Shown: in pieces, positions 25,205 through 36,035 of the stretch
Position numbering within the stretch: the first letter of the stretch is position 1
How the letters are laid out: the number at the start of each line of letters is the position of its first letter
Source: Rhizophagus clarus
Taxonomy: Eukaryota; Glomeromycota; Glomeromycetes; Glomerales; Glomeraceae
DNA: 64,000 nucleotides
Direction: 5' to 3'
Assembly (NCBI GenBank): GCA_015698045.1
Contig: BLAL01000193.1
Coordinates: forward strand, 434,001 to 498,000
Translations under genes and position numbers: made by a program
Notes under the pieces: model-generated
Told to the model about the DNA's origin: nothing
Databases searched by the model: none
What the model saw: the letters and a program-made list of their open reading frames with translations, nothing else

Positions 25205-26190
25205 ATGGAGAAGTATTCTGTTGATGAATATTTTGAGACAATGACACCTGAAAAATATCGATTTCTCGATTACTACAAGGATCGTAAAAACCAAGATGAC
25301 TTTACAAACAATTTTCGCCTAGAGACACGAAGACTCCACAAATACTTGAGATACCTGGTGGAAATTGGGTCAGATCTAAGGAAACAAATAGCTTAACATT
25401 TGCTTGATGTTTTTGAGGCGAGTATCATTTACATTTTGATCACTGGCAGGCAGTATGGAGGACCCTGTTAAGTCCCAAGAAGGGAAACATACTTCCACGA
25501 CTACGGTGAGCGCCTGCGTCCCGCTCACTTTATGGTGTTCGTTAGATCCCGTTGTGGTCTACAACTTTTGTAGAGGTGGGGACCTCCAGCAGTCCTGAGA
25601 AGGGGTAACACTCACACAACTATGGCAGGTGCCTGCGTCCCACCTGACCTTACGGCGTTCATTAGATCCTGTTGTGGTCTGCTTTGCCAGTGGGTTGTCT
25701 GCTTTCCAGTGAGGATAAGATAGTAACAAATTGTGTATTATAAATCCTGTAGAATCATCGAAAAAAGAACGTGGATATCGATAAATTCTGGAATGAAGTT
25801 GAAGTTGAATCTCTAGATATAGAGCGTGCCAAAGAAAAAAGTCAACTAAAGTTGGACCAGGTCAATAATTTTACTTACTTCGACATTGTTAAATGGTGTG
25901 CTAATTATTGTTCTGAATTACAGGTAAAATAGCTCGTGTTATGACAAAGGGGACTGAAGAAGGCGTTGAAAACATTATGAAAAATGTTAATAAGGAGCTG
26001 GTATGAATTACATTGCTAACGTCATTAGATAAAAAGCGACCCATATAATTCATCATCAAATTTATTTGATATACTCTAGGATGAGTTAGTTACAAATAAC
26101 GATAGAAAGCCTTACTCACTAAGAAAGAGACCAAGGGTTGATTACAATGTGGATAGAATTTCAAAAAGACAAGAACAAGAAGATGGGTAT
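25205..26190 (+). pseudogene. Exon pieces of an unknown gene, split by a GC-rich insertion
   Basis: An ATG at 25205 opens 63 residues of charged, protein-like sequence (MEKYSVDEYFETMTPEKYRF, then more). After a GC-rich tandem element (25441-25690), an acceptor at about 25756 opens an exon reading VDIDKFWNEVEVESLDIERA and on to LKLDQ before a gt donor at 25860. Two further pieces follow: KIARVMTKGTEEGVENIMKN (about 25925-25998), ending before gtatga, and, after a ctag acceptor, DELVTNNDRKPYSLRKRPRV (about 26080-26187). Codon use looks genuine, but the second junction does not keep frame, so the gene is probably dead. I do not recognise the family. Confidence 0.4.
25441..25690. repeat. GC-rich tandem duplication, two 120-bp units
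   Basis: 'gcctgcgtccc' and a later 'gttgtggtct' recur exactly 120 bp apart; the second word ends at 25560 and at 25680. Between them are matching 'gttcgttagatcc' and 'gttcattagatcc' segments. 'cactggcag' at the left and 'gccagtg' at the right are inverted to each other. Composition is unlike the flanks. It could be a SINE-like or non-autonomous element; no coding is seen. Confidence 0.6.
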
Positions 26191-26457
26191 TAAATGATTG
26201 GCCTTTTTTTTAACATGACATTTCCGTTGATAACATCTTGATCGCCGAAAAATTATTTTCACCACAAATTGTGATAACTTCTTTTCTAAAAGAAATTGAT
26301 TCCAAAGGATTCCAGACCAAGATCCAGAACTCAAAAAAATACTTTTGACAGAAACGGAGTGTGGAACACTTTTATAACTAAATTCTGTTATGGTGGAACA
26401 ACTAAACCTATGGTTTGTTTCAAACTAGGATAATTTTCAGATTTCAACGGCGATTTT
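26191..26457. other. Spacer, no gene seen
   Basis: AT-rich sequence between the unknown gene relic and a MITE. Confidence 0.5.
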
Positions 26458-27047
26458 ACCCTATAAAAAATAAGTGTCCGGATAATGTCCGGAAAATGTC
26501 CAGAAAAATTATCTAAAATATTGTTCAGAAATTCTGGACACTGTGTATCCAGAAACTGTTCCGAAAACACTGCATTTTCGGGATATTAGGAATTTGTCCT
26601 GAAATTGTCTGGAAATGTATTTTCGTAAAATTTGTCACAAAAGATGATCAATGGATAGATGATCATCATTATTCTTTAACCCAAAATTTTTATATCATAG
26701 ATATATAGTATTTTTGCCTGCTCTGCAATTTTAATTAGTATAACAGAAAAGGTTTTGAATGTCAGTTTTGTGCTTTTTGCATTTTTTTACAAAATTAATT
26801 TATCCTTTTTTGGAAATAGTATCCAGAATTTGTCCAGGTTTAACTGTCCAGAATTTGTCCGAAATTTTATACCAAACAAATACTGGACGAATTCTGGACA
26901 AAGTTAGGACATGTTAAAATTTTAAGTATCAGAAGTGTGTCAGACATGTACCAAAAAAGTGGACATTTTCCGAACACATCAGATTTATTCTGGACATTTT
27001 CCAGACATTTCTGATAACATTTTCCAGACATTTATTTTTTATAGGGT
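26458..27047. mobile_element. MITE-like element with CCGGACA-type subterminal repeats
   Basis: A 590-bp segment with terminal inverted repeats. The left end is accctataaaaaataagtg and the complement of the right end is accctataaaaaataaatg. Both continue into 'tccgga.aatgt' words. Inside, short words of the type gtccggaa/ttctggac recur on both strands. No open reading frame is meaningful. Target duplications are not clear. A related element lies at 29316-30109. Confidence 0.7.
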
Positions 27048-28500
27048 TACAATCTAGTCTTTTTTGTCTTCTCTATTACAATATACTATTTTATGTCTGT
27101 GTACTCATCATTTAAAAACGTATTATTCTTAAAATGTTGTTACTCATTTTGAATAAATAGTATAATAGACGGTTCATGATTTTTTTCTTTCACCAATCCA
27201 GAAACAAAAAATGCATTTAGGATCTTATTCTGGCTCCTTTCAGGAGCGTGTGTTTTTTTTATGAGAAATCCCAAAAAAAGTTTCGATGAAAACGAATGGT
27301 GATTATGCAAAATTTCGGTAAATCTGAAGTGATGAATCTTCATTTCCATCAAAAACTTTTGAGTCGTCAAATTTTTTATGATTTCGATTGTTGATTACAT
27401 AATCAATGAGATAATAGTCCCAGTTTTAAATCACATAATCGATAAAATGTTTCCATTGGAAAAAAGACTTAAATAAATCCTGAGAATAGTTCTAGAAGAG
27501 TCTAAAGGAAAGTAGTTTATTAATAGTTTCATTGATTCTTTCCTTCGGTCGTTATCGTTTACACTTAACACCAAATTAAAGAAACGGTAAATAACGAAAA
27601 AAATATTTTTTTTAAACATGACTCTGTTATTATTTTTTTCAGGTTTTAACAATCAATTATTTGTCATGAATGGGAGATTTAAGACAACTTTATTATAATA
27701 TCAGTTTGAATGTTACATTAAAAGTTCTAACTCAATTTTGTTACAAAACTTTGAATCATAAAGCAGTTTCTAAGAAGACGTAAAGATGAAGTTATAAACA
27801 CTTGGATGAAAATTGCCAAAAATTCTGATTTGAATAATTTGACGTAAAATAATTTAAGGGATAAAAATCAAAATCTAAGATGTAATTTTTCATTTTAAAA
27901 CTCAAGTTCATTGTTTAGAGCTTTAATATTGGTTATTCTGTATTTTCCTCGTTATCGAGAATAAAGAAAACAAATTCAAATCATGTGACACTCTATTCCA
28001 TGGCATAGAGCATCACGTGGTAAAATTCTTGTATTCCCATCTTTTTTTTTCGAATTCCTTACAGAAATTGTGCGTTTTTTCTAAGAAAAAACACAACAAG
28101 AATTACTAATTCACAGCCAATGGGCAACTCTTTGATTTCATTTTCTTTATAGAAAATACATTTATAATCTAAATTCCTAGTTCAGAAACATGTATTATAA
28201 ACGTATTGAATGAACATACAGTATAAAGTCTTAACTTCGTTTTCATTTTTCCTTTGAAAAAAAGCTCTGAATTCATTAAAATCATCATTCGCTTAAAAAG
28301 AAAGTCTTTTTGTAATTCTTAGGTTAACCACTCTTCAGTTCCTTTCAGAAACGTGATCCCTCTAAAAAGAGATCCCAAGAAAAAAAAAGATGTATTTAAT
28401 ATATTATATTTGTCCATCGATTATTCAGATATATTTAGGGATGCGCAAATCCAGAATCTTGATTCAATTCGATAGCGAAGATAAGGAATCGAATAAAGAA
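27048..28500. other. Intergenic, no gene seen
   Basis: AT-rich. The words 'cctttcaggagcgtg...gaaatccca' (27236-27272) and 'cctttcagaaacgtg...agatccca' (28340-28378) are similar and may belong to one dispersed repeat. No genes supported. Confidence 0.45.
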
Positions 28501-28509
28501 AATTTCAAC

Positions 28510-28709
28510 ATCTTTCCTGTAAAAAAAGTCGATCCGCGTTTCATATTCCATCTTTTTTTCTGTAAAAGTCTCATATTTCTGGAATTAACAACCTTATATC
28601 ACGGAATTTATCGAATTATTTACATTTTCCGTGAATAGATCAGTGAAAAGCTCATTTTTACGGAATTTTTACAGATTTACAGAAATAACGGATAAAATTT
28701 TTTTATAGG
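28510..28709. mobile_element. Possible short MITE
   Basis: About 200 bp rich in 'acggaa/ttccgt' and 'ctgtaaa/tttacag' words on both strands. The right end reads atttttttatagggc, whose complement matches the ccctataaaaaa terminus of the elements at 26458 and 29316. A possible left end (cctgtaaaaaaagtcgatcc) matches only partly, and no target duplication is seen. Tentative. Confidence 0.3.
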
Positions 28710-29315
28710 GCTTCTTCTGTCAAGGATCGAACTAGATGCGGATTCCAGATGTATTTGAATAAAGTTTTAAATGAAACAATATTTTATCGCGTGATTTAAT
28801 AATCATCTCCGAAACAATTTTCTTTTTTGTTTTGAAATAAACAGAATACAGGAAAGTCGAAATTTCTTATATGATACACATTGAGTCACTGACTGTAAAT
28901 TAGTTTGGGATTCATATTTAAAAATTGATTTATTATTAAGAACAAAATAAAATATCTATAATACCAATGATTAGTGATTGCGAGATTCTTGATGATTCTT
29001 TAACTGCCTTACAGATGAGTAAAAAAAGATCTTAATTGAAAATGTAATTTCAATCACAGCTTCAAAACCTCCATTATTTGATTACACGATATTTTGTAAA
29101 TGTATATCATATCATATCATGAACTCAATAATAATATCGAATGGCTTCTTAAGAAATAACAATCTATTTTGATTCTTCAGAGTTCAAAAGATAATAAAGA
29201 CAAAAAATAATTAAATTTCTTAAGCGTCAAATTCCTTCTTTGAGAAAATTAATATTTCCTATCGAATTTTTAACTGAAAACAATATGAAGATATTCATTA
29301 CACATCTTGAACCAA
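28710..29315. other. Intergenic, no gene seen
   Basis: AT-rich spacer between two MITE-like elements. Confidence 0.5.
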
Positions 29316-30109
29316 CCCTACAAAAAAAGAATGTCCAGAAAATGTCTACGAAAATGTCCAGAAATTGTCCAGGTGCTTCAAAAATTGTCATGAAAATGTC
29401 CAGGAAATTGATCTATTTTGCTGTCCGGAATTTTTTGCATGCCCAGTTTTTTTTATACATGAAATTTTCCGGACAAATTCTAGACAAATAAACCCAACAA
29501 ATTCCAGACATAAAATATTCCAGACATATTCTGGACAAAATAAACCAAACAAATTCCAGACATAAAATATTCCAGACATATTCTGGACAGGATAAATCAA
29601 ACAAATTCCAGACATTTTAAATTCCAGACAAATTCTGGACAAAATAAACCAAACAAATTCCGGACATTTTAAATTCCAGACAAATTCTGGACAAATAAAA
29701 CCAACAAATTCCGGACATAATAAAATTCCGGACAAATTCTAGACAATGTTTCTAAGAATATAAAATTTTACATTTTAAAAAAATGCAAAAAGCACAAAAC
29801 TGATATTTATAACCATCCCCTGACGTAATAAGTAAAATTGAAGAGCAGCCAAAAGTGCTATCTATGATGTTAATTCAAACTTTGGTTAATCGTGTAGGAT
29901 GTGGTAAACTCCTGCTGATCATCTGGGATAAAATTGGATTGTTCAAAATTCTGGAAAATTCTGGACAAATTTGAACCCGGACATATTCTGAACATCCAGA
30001 AACGCACATGTTTTGGAACATTTTCTGGATTTACCAAACGTCTGGAAATTGTCTGTTTATTTTTCCAGACAATTTCAGCATGAACTCCGGATGCATTTTT
30101 TTCGTAGGG
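29316..30109. mobile_element. Second CCGGACA-rich MITE, with internal minisatellite
   Basis: The left end, ccctacaaaaaaagaatgtc, and the complement of the right end, ccctacgaaaaaaatgcatc, form terminal inverted repeats related to those of the element at 26458. From about 29455 to 29750 lies a tandem array of roughly 52-bp units. Each unit joins 'ttccagacataaaatattcc', 'agacatattctggacaa' and 'aataaaccaaacaa'. The long minus-strand open frame over this array is an artefact of the repeat. Confidence 0.65.
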
Positions 30110-30672
30110 CCAAATATTTTAACATGAAATAACAATTCCTTTTCAAATAAATAATTGGAAAGATAATCATACTTTTAAAATGGAATAAAATTTATATTAA
30201 ATAACATCATAACTTGATCTTTAAACTGAGGTTAACCTTTTTCTTTTAGTACAAATAATATTTTCATTGCATTTGAAATTAAATTAGAAAGAATTGGAAA
30301 AACTTTGGAATTTGGAATATGCAAATCTTATACGGATTTACAAAACCTTACTCATAATCATAATTCAAATATAAAGATTATTCAATTGTTGAACAATTTT
30401 CTAGTTAAAACAGAAATCACAAATACAACAAAATATTCAAACATAGAAATAAAATATATATTTATGAAACTAGATTCGCTCTGCAAACTGCTATTGAATG
30501 TTCTCATTTTGTAAATAAAAATTGGGTTTATTTCTGAGTTGATGTTAAATAAAGAAAGAAAAAATCAGAGAACCAGATATGCATTTGCAGACCTTTTTAT
30601 ACCTAATATAAAAAATTAAGGAACAATAAGTGCTATTTTTGAATTAAAACTAGTAAATTTGATAGGGCTTTA
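30110..30672. other. Spacer with one weak open stretch
   Basis: After a cttttag acceptor-like site at about 30249, an open frame runs to 30514 (Asn/Ile-rich, no motif). This could be a lone exon or chance. I do not call a gene. Confidence 0.35.
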
Positions 30673-30680
30673 CTGGTGGC

Positions 30681-31116
30681 TAGAGACCTGCATTTGGTCA
30701 TATTTTGAGGCCTGGCCCGGCCCGGATTTAAAAACAGTGTATCATGTGCCAGCCCGGCCCGGACCCGGACTGGTTTTTAATATTTGTAAGAAAAAATAAA
30801 GATGAAAGAAAATGAAATTAAAGTTTTTAATAAAAAATATGGTGTTTTGATAAAAAAACAACTCGTATATGAACTTAAAATAAAAAATATTGATTTTCAA
30901 GTCTGATCCGAAATTAGAAATTTGCGGTAAGCTTAATTTCGGCCAGAATTAAGGAAATTTTGGCCAGAATTAAGAAATCCGGGTTTTCCCAAAAAAAATC
31001 TGCCGGCCCGGCCCGGCCCGGGTCTTTTTTTAATTAAAATTTGCCGGCCCGGACCCGGCCCGGAACCCGGGTCCGGGCCGGGCTGATCCGGGTCCGGGCT
31101 CAGTTTGCAGCCTCTA
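30681..31116. mobile_element. Non-autonomous hAT element (MITE), GC-rich ends
   Basis: A 436-bp element flanked by a perfect 8-bp direct duplication, ctggtggc, at 30673-30680 and 31117-31124. Eight bases is the hAT superfamily length. The ends are inverted: tagagacctgca at the left, tagaggctgcaa as complement of the right, both in the hAT form TAGAG. Just inside each end are dense 'cccggcccgg' and 'gacccgg' words, so the termini are far richer in GC than the middle. There is no coding capacity, so an hAT transposase supplied elsewhere would be needed. Confidence 0.88.
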
Positions 31117-31124
31117 CTGGTGGC

Positions 31125-31992
31125 AATGCTGTGTCTGATCCACCCTTTAATAAACTGCTAGAGTCAAATAAAAACTTAAATAACAAAGCGATGATGATTT
31201 ATTAAGTAGGTATTATACATATTGGGATAAAAATAATTCTAAATATAAAATAGTCAAAATGAGAAGCGTTTATGAGAAGGGTTATGAGCCATTATGTAAC
31301 TGTATCAGATATGAAAATCATAAGTCGTGGAGATATATGTGATGCGAGATCGGTGAGGATTTTATTGAAGTGTTTTTAAAGAGAGTAACTTTTAATTTCA
31401 ATAGGTAGATGTCGTATAATTGTAAAAGATATAATTATGAATACAAATTATCAATATTTTATAAAATAAAGTTTCATCATTTTTTAATTTGTTCTAATAA
31501 ACACAATAATAAATTAATTCTTTAATGATATGATTATGATAGGTCACTGTATATAACCGGCACCTGTGAACATTATAATGTAAATTAGTGTAATGAATTT
31601 TTATTATTTTTTGGTACAAAATCAGCGATTTTGATTTTGAAAAATTGTACATAATAATAAAACTTTTCTGATAGAATAAGCAAGGATTATGTAATAATAT
31701 TTTAGTTGATGGGTCGTGAGCATTTGCGCGCGTGTTTCTGTTGTTGTAAATCAATAAGCAACTTTAAAACCAGTTTGACATTACTTGATGGCCAAAACTA
31801 GTTTGGATTATTTTAAAAAAATGTACTCACACAAAAAAATGTAAAATTTTTTTTTTTTTTGCATTTTCGTTCATTCTTTTTTTTTATCTACTCATTTTTC
31901 TTCTACACTGTTTATCTTTACTTTGTTTAATCTTCCTACCGTGTTTATCTCCTGCTTATTAAACTCCTTTTATATTATCATTTATTTTTAAA
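31125..31992. other. Intergenic, with leader of a possible small gene
   Basis: AT-rich. From about 31850 to 31980 the plus strand is pyrimidine-rich, as fungal leaders often are, just before an ATG at 31993. Nothing else is supported. Confidence 0.4.
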
Positions 31993-32490
31993 ATGACTGG
32001 CGAAAAAGAATTATTAGATGCTCATAAGTTAACATTACAAATAATGCAAAATGTACTGTACATAAAATTACGGTTAAAGTCATTAACAGTAATAACAAGT
32101 AAGTAAAATAATTAAAAAAAGAAATCTTCAATTATGATCTTAAGTATAATTTTTTTTTAGAACTGAGATAAATATGAATATGTCTTCATTATATGGATTT
32201 GTTAATAAATTTTTACTATTTTATATAAGATATAACAACTATTAAGAATTTCTATTGTATTATTAGGTGCTGCTGCTGCAACAATTACAAAAATGGTGAT
32301 TGTAGCAACCAGTTAACAACCACACCAGAATAACAACGGTAACGGAAATTGCATTCTACTAGCAGCAGCAAAAGCAGCATCAGCATCAGCATCAGAATCA
32401 GCATCATCATCATCATCAGAAGCAGCGGCAGTAGCAGCATCAGCATCAGTAACAGCCCCAGCATCCGTCCTCAGAATCCCCTGGTAATAA
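31993..32490 (+). pseudogene. Decayed gene with Gln/His-rich segment
   Basis: An ATG at 31993, after a pyrimidine-rich leader, opens MTGEKELLDAHKLTLQIMQN and then a GTAAGT donor at about 32099. From 32268 on, a CAG/CAT/CAA-rich stretch would encode Gln and His runs (about 32360-32480). It is cut by TAG at 32432 and TAA at 32450, each one C-to-T change from Gln, and by more stops upstream. The trinucleotide repeat makes long open frames on the other strand that are not genes. Family unknown. Confidence 0.4.
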
Positions 32491-33620
32491 ATAGATTTTA
32501 TCAATTTATTTAAAATCGTTTAATAAATTATTAAAATTTTACTTATTTTAATTGATTGTTAAAGTTGTAAAACAGAAAAGTCAACGAAAGTGATATATGC
32601 TTGTATTATCAGGGTGGGCACTGGCTTTTGAATTGTCAAAAACACCGAAAGATCACAGCGAAAGTTATTGTATTAAGCCCATTAATATAAGACTGTAATA
32701 ATAAACCAAAAAGCGAACCACAGCTCAAATAAAATTTTTTTCATAATTTTATAAGTAAATAAGATATGTTTAATATTTGATAATATATAAGTCTTGTTCG
32801 ATCAATTTGATACGAGAAAGTTTGTGAATATTCATTTGTATTTTTTTAGAAAAAAAAAAAAATTGTCTACATACTCGATTTGAGCAAATAATATACTGTA
32901 CTTTACAGTACATAAAATCATGTACAAGATCGGGAAATCTTTTTTATCATTAGTATTCAATTAAAAACAATTGTTTTGAAACTTAAAAGCTAATTTTAAT
33001 TTCTGTGTCTGATTGGAATAAGGAAAAAAAAAATTTGTCTGATTAGGGTCAGAATAAAAAAAAAATTCGCTCGATTGGGGTCGGGTTAATAAAAAATTGT
33101 ACGATTGGGAAAAGGTGATGATTAAGAAGATAATGATAGAATGGAACTTGTGAGGTGAAAACTACCTAAGCATCAGTCTGGTAAGAAGAATACTCTACAT
33201 AAAGATCACATTATCTTTTACCGTTGCAAGTTTCAATCGTGGTGTCTAGATCTATGCCTTGGGCAGTACCCGATACATTGGTTTCCTAGAAAGTATTCAA
33301 TTCAGAAATACAAACAAATGGTATTATTTCAACTCGTAATCTATATTTTGGGCTTTTTTCAAAATCTTCTATTGGCAGAAAGTACTGTATATGGCTCAAG
33401 AAAAACGTGAGCTAAAAAAAAATTTTAAAAAAATAGTTTTTAAGTTATCTTCGATAGCATCCGAATTTAAATTTATTGGCATAAAAAATGTTTATTACTA
33501 CCCAAAATGACTTTTTCTGGAATTATATAATTTCATTTTTAGGACTGTATTATTCATTATAGGATTTTTGTAATCATATTATTTATTTGATATACCAGTA
33601 AATATAAATAATGTTGGTCG
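32491..33620. other. Intergenic with a small degenerate tandem repeat
   Basis: AT-rich. At about 33004-33110 a roughly 33-bp unit ('gtctgattggggtcagaat' plus an A run) is repeated about four times with changes. No genes seen. Confidence 0.5.
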
Positions 33621-36035
33621 CTGATAAGTTTAACATTCAAATACGTGTAGTGCATCCTACAATTAAATTAAGAAAACTAAATTATCAAAAATATAACATT
33701 TTTACATACTTTCATCCAGTGATGGAAAATGACAATGTCATTTGGCTAATTTTTAAATGATCCCAAATGATATCAAAATGATATAAGAATTCGTATCATT
33801 TAAAATAAATGTCATTACAAATGACAAGTGACGAAATGACACGTGTCATTTTTAAATGATGATCCATTTTGCGTCAAAAATAGTTCTTAATGGTAGGGGT
33901 GTATACTTAATGAACATATTTGTTTATTAAATTTGGAAAAAAAAATAAGTGATAACATTTTATTTTATGCAAAATGAATCTAAAGATTTTAATTTTTTTT
34001 CGCGTTTTTGTCAGTTGGCATAACGATGATGTTATTAATGAAGAAACTTATAATTTTGAAGTAGGTGGGCCGTGGGCAGGATACCCATCCAGTAGATAAT
34101 CCAGAAATCTACTTAATTTGTTTAATGAATCTTTAGAAATGCCAGTTTATGTTAGTTCAATGATAAACTTGAATTAAATATCTAATGTACTGTAATAAAA
34201 AGTTAGAATAAATATGCGAAATATATTACAGGTCACATGATATATTTTAAATGACAATCATTTGTCATTTGCCTTTTGAAATGATATAATGACATGTGAC
34301 ATGTCACTAATATCATTTGTATCGTTTCATGTCACTTGCCAACACTGAGACTTTCATCAACGATACATTGTTTAGGATCCGTGTCGATATCAAATTCATA
34401 TTCTTTTGTAATGTAATCTAAATAAATGAAAACAAAAAATTTAATTATGTACTAATCAAATTACAAATTGTATTTTATTGTAAAAATGAAAAATATTTAC
34501 CATTATTTTCATTTTCGATCAATTTATTCTTTTCAATAATTTTATCTGAAATATTTTATTAAATTTAGTAAATATTGTAATCACATATCAGATATATGTA
34601 TAATTTTGTATCATACCTTTATTAAAACTATTTTCTATTTGATTGTCATCAAACTTTCTTTTGCCTTAACGTTAATGGATAATACTTATTAATAATACTT
34701 AAATTATGTATATTAAATAATAACATTAAATAAATACCATTAAAAAATATATCGTTTTGTTGATGAGATAGGTCTAATTAGTAATTAAATAGAGCGTTAT
34801 TATTTTTCTGTTATTTTATTAAAGTATGTAGAACATTTGACATTTGTTAATATCACATTTACCAACTTCTGCAGTTATAGAATGGCTTCCTAAACTTCTT
34901 GTAGACATCGTATTCATTGCAGAACGAATCATCTTACTTAAAGATCTACTCTTATAAATAGCACCTAGATCGTTTGCCATTACAGGCCCAATATCTGATG
35001 ATTTTGTAATTTCAGGATTTGTATTGTTCCAACACATCTTAAAAATCCTATGATATATATCTTTAGCTACTGGTCTTTTTTTAAGATCAGAGTGCCAACA
35101 CTCTTTTATTAATTCAATATATCCTTTGGGTGCATCTGTGACAATTGGTGGTCGTAAACCATCACATATTTCAATTATAAGTTCTATATCATGAATTCTA
35201 TCCCAAAAAGGTCTTCTACCTGTCATGAATTCCCACATAATCATTCCAAAACTATATATATCTGATGCTTTGGTATATTTCTGTCCTTGAAAAATCTCTG
35301 GAGCCATATACCATAAATCTCATTATCGTTTGTAGATTCAGTTGCAGATTTACTTATTCCCAAATCACCTGATCTATAATATGGCATTATAATCATGATA
35401 TCTTCGGTAACGGGTTCTTGAGTAATTCCAAAATATTTACTAACATTGTAGGAATTAATACTATGGAAATTAGTATTAGACTTTACCATTTTCCTATTTG
35501 AGGAAAATTCATGAAATATCTTGAGTTAAAAATGAAAAGTTTGTTTGTTACTTAACCCACACTTAATTTAATAAACACGATGATAATTACCTCATTTAAC
35601 TCCTTAGACGTGACGTCTTTAGAATTATTAAGCTTTTTAAGAACAACATCATAATTTTGTGTAGTTGAATAACGGATATAACTTTGTTTTTTCTTACTCC
35701 AACCATAAATTGGTCCGTCAACCCAAGTCGCTTTATAAACTTTGCTAAAACCTCCTTGAATCGGTCATAAGGTACAAACTCCATTTTTCCAGCTAATCCA
35801 CTACCATTGATATGTGTATGCTTGATAAAATCGTCAATAACTTTGTTCCCACTTGGTATACATCTTTATAACAGACATCACAAATCTGATGATTGTCATC
35901 TAAAAATTCTCTTTCTTCATTACATTCATTGCATACTAATTTCTTTATTTTACGTTTACGTTTTGGTTTAATTGTTCTTTGTGTTGGAATTCTTAACGAT
36001 GCGTTATCGTGTTCATGACCTGTTAATTGGTCCAT
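33621..36035 (-). pseudogene. TKL-type protein kinase pseudogene, paralogue of the gene at 52.2 kb
   Basis: Exon by exon this matches the intact kinase at 52238-54245. It starts at 36035 (MDQLTGHEHDNASLRIPTQR), with the same CNEC/CDVC cysteine pairs, then PYDRFKE, GGFSKVYKATW, the activation-segment end MAPEIFQGQKYTKASDIYSF (from 35307), and the small C-terminal exons (for example 34617-34664). It is dead for several reasons. About 22 bp are missing before the Gly loop near 35757. Exactly 180 bp are missing at 35361-35370, taking the catalytic HRD loop. Ten bases are missing near 35310. The acceptor of the second exon reads AA instead of AG (35526-35527). A hAT MITE (33716-34349) sits in the boundary of the fifth exon. 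The last exon remains recognisable down to about 33621. Confidence 0.85.
33716..34349. mobile_element. Non-autonomous hAT element inserted in the kinase pseudogene
   Basis: A 634-bp element flanked by the 8-bp duplication actttcat at 33708-33715 and 34350-34357. The left end is ccagtgatggaaaatgaca; the complement of the right end is ctcagtgttggcaagtgaca. These are inverted repeats differing by one indel and a few bases. Subterminal 'tgacatgtca/atgacat' words are dense on both sides. Removing the element and one duplication copy restores a continuous exon end and GTATGT donor of the minus-strand kinase pseudogene. Inside, about 34020-34175 is faintly protein-like, but no transposase motif is seen. 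Confidence 0.82.

Noticed and set aside
29388-29735. Long minus-strand open frame with repeated CPEFV-type peptide
   Set aside because: It is a translation of the 52-bp minisatellite inside a MITE; no start context, no splice pattern, and the repeat explains the open frame.
32313-32504. Minus-strand Ala/Asp-rich open frame
   Set aside because: Reverse translation of the CAG/CAT trinucleotide repeat. The plus-strand Gln/His reading fits the surrounding relic better.
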